A stretch of DNA of 64,000 nucleotides from JANXSS01 sp025356535 (GTDB lineage Bacteria > Pseudomonadota > Gammaproteobacteria > Burkholderiales > Burkholderiaceae_D). Below, in pieces: positions 63,747-64,000 of the stretch. Under the pieces are notes generated by a model, which was not told where the DNA came from, ran no database searches, and saw only the letters and a list, made by a program, of their open reading frames with translations. Where the stretch lies: assembly GCA_043762325.1 (NCBI GenBank), contig JAYUMU010000174.1:1-64000 (forward strand). Reading direction: 5' to 3'. Position 1 is the first letter of the stretch; each line of letters starts with the position of its first letter. A program made the position numbers and the translations under genes.

Positions 63747-64000
63747 ATGGCACGCGACCCAAAATACGACATCCTGTTCGAGCCGATCAAGATCGGTCCG
63801 AAGACGCTGAAGAACCGTTTCTACCAGGTGCCGCATTGCATCGGCGCCGGCTCCGACCGGCCCGGCTTCCAGGCAGCGCACCGCGGCATCAAGGCCGAAG
63901 GCGGCTGGGCCGGCATCAACACCGAATACTGTTCGATCCATCCGGAAGCCGATGACACCCATCGCCTGTCGGCGCGCCTGTGGGATGACGGCGATGTCCA
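63747..64000 (+). CDS. TMADH/DgcA-like flavoprotein, truncated by the window end
   Basis: The first 84 residues of a protein that continues right. MARDPKYDILFEPIKIGPKTLKNRFYQ is characteristic of old-yellow-enzyme-type dehydrogenases in the trimethylamine dehydrogenase/dimethylglycine demethylase (DgcA) group, with VPHCIGAG near residue 30. They combine FMN, a 4Fe-4S cluster and an FAD/NAD-like domain to demethylate amines. It should supply the methyl group handled by the GcvT-like protein. Confidence 0.8.
   Translation, partial: MARDPKYDILFEPIKIGPKTLKNRFYQVPHCIGAGSDRPGFQAAHRGIKAEGGWAGINTEYCSIHPEADDTHRLSARLWDDGDV

Overview
The window looks like chromosome of a high-GC betaproteobacterium, most likely a Burkholderiales member near Oxalobacteraceae. 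This is inference from gene content, strong GC bias at third codon positions and family resemblance; there is no rRNA or other marker gene. I saw no tRNA, rRNA, CRISPR array, intact insertion sequence or prophage. The window is a catabolic stretch.

Region 1 (1-8275): a poorly coding, more AT-rich left end with a small membrane protein, a reductase/acetyltransferase-like pair, a periplasmic-binding/rhodanese fusion next to a sorAB-type sulfite dehydrogenase, a cation/proton antiporter and a LigB-type dioxygenase.

Region 2 (8770-22559): a PQQ alcohol-oxidation locus. It has an aldehyde dehydrogenase, a DUF779 protein, a PQQ alcohol dehydrogenase with the Asp-Tyr-Asp signature of lanthanide enzymes, a PedF-like cytochrome c, a XoxJ/MxaJ-like binding protein, an ApbE flavinyltransferase, a NosR-like membrane flavo/iron-sulfur protein, and an AcoR-like sigma-54 activator. 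A four-gene operon of an ExbB-like channel protein, an ExbD-like/YfaP-like fusion, a membrane protein and a lipoprotein sits inside it. I find sigma-54 -24/-12 elements in front of five transcription units here, including that operon, which suggests one regulon.

Region 3 (22840-45139): phenol degradation by the meta pathway. A DmpR/XylR-type activator is divergent from dmpKLMNOPQB, which has a sigma-54 promoter. The lower pathway (dmpC, E, F, G, H, I, D) follows, but the two halves are separated by a LysR gene and a four-gene envelope module: YCF48 lipoprotein, MMPL/RND transporter, DUF1302 outer-membrane protein and DUF1329 protein.

Region 4 (45416-54048): an isolated soxCD-like pair, then a minus-strand acyl-CoA block (solute-binding protein, AcuI-type reductase, TetR, MFS transporter, enoyl-CoA hydratase, acyl-CoA synthetase) with a TetR-type palindrome at its probable promoter.

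Region 5 (54705-64000): a second copy of the envelope module in the reverse gene order (DUF1329, DUF1302, MMPL, YCF48), then an XRE-cupin regulator divergent from a GcvT-like aminomethyltransferase and a truncated TMADH/DgcA-like flavoprotein. The promoter of this second module and the promoter before the GcvT-like gene share a 46-base block (34 identical) with a common palindrome, so the XRE-cupin protein may control both.

The best candidate for an undescribed system is the duplicated YCF48/MMPL/DUF1302/DUF1329 envelope module. The second is the ExbB/ExbD-like operon that appears wired into the PQQ alcohol regulon.
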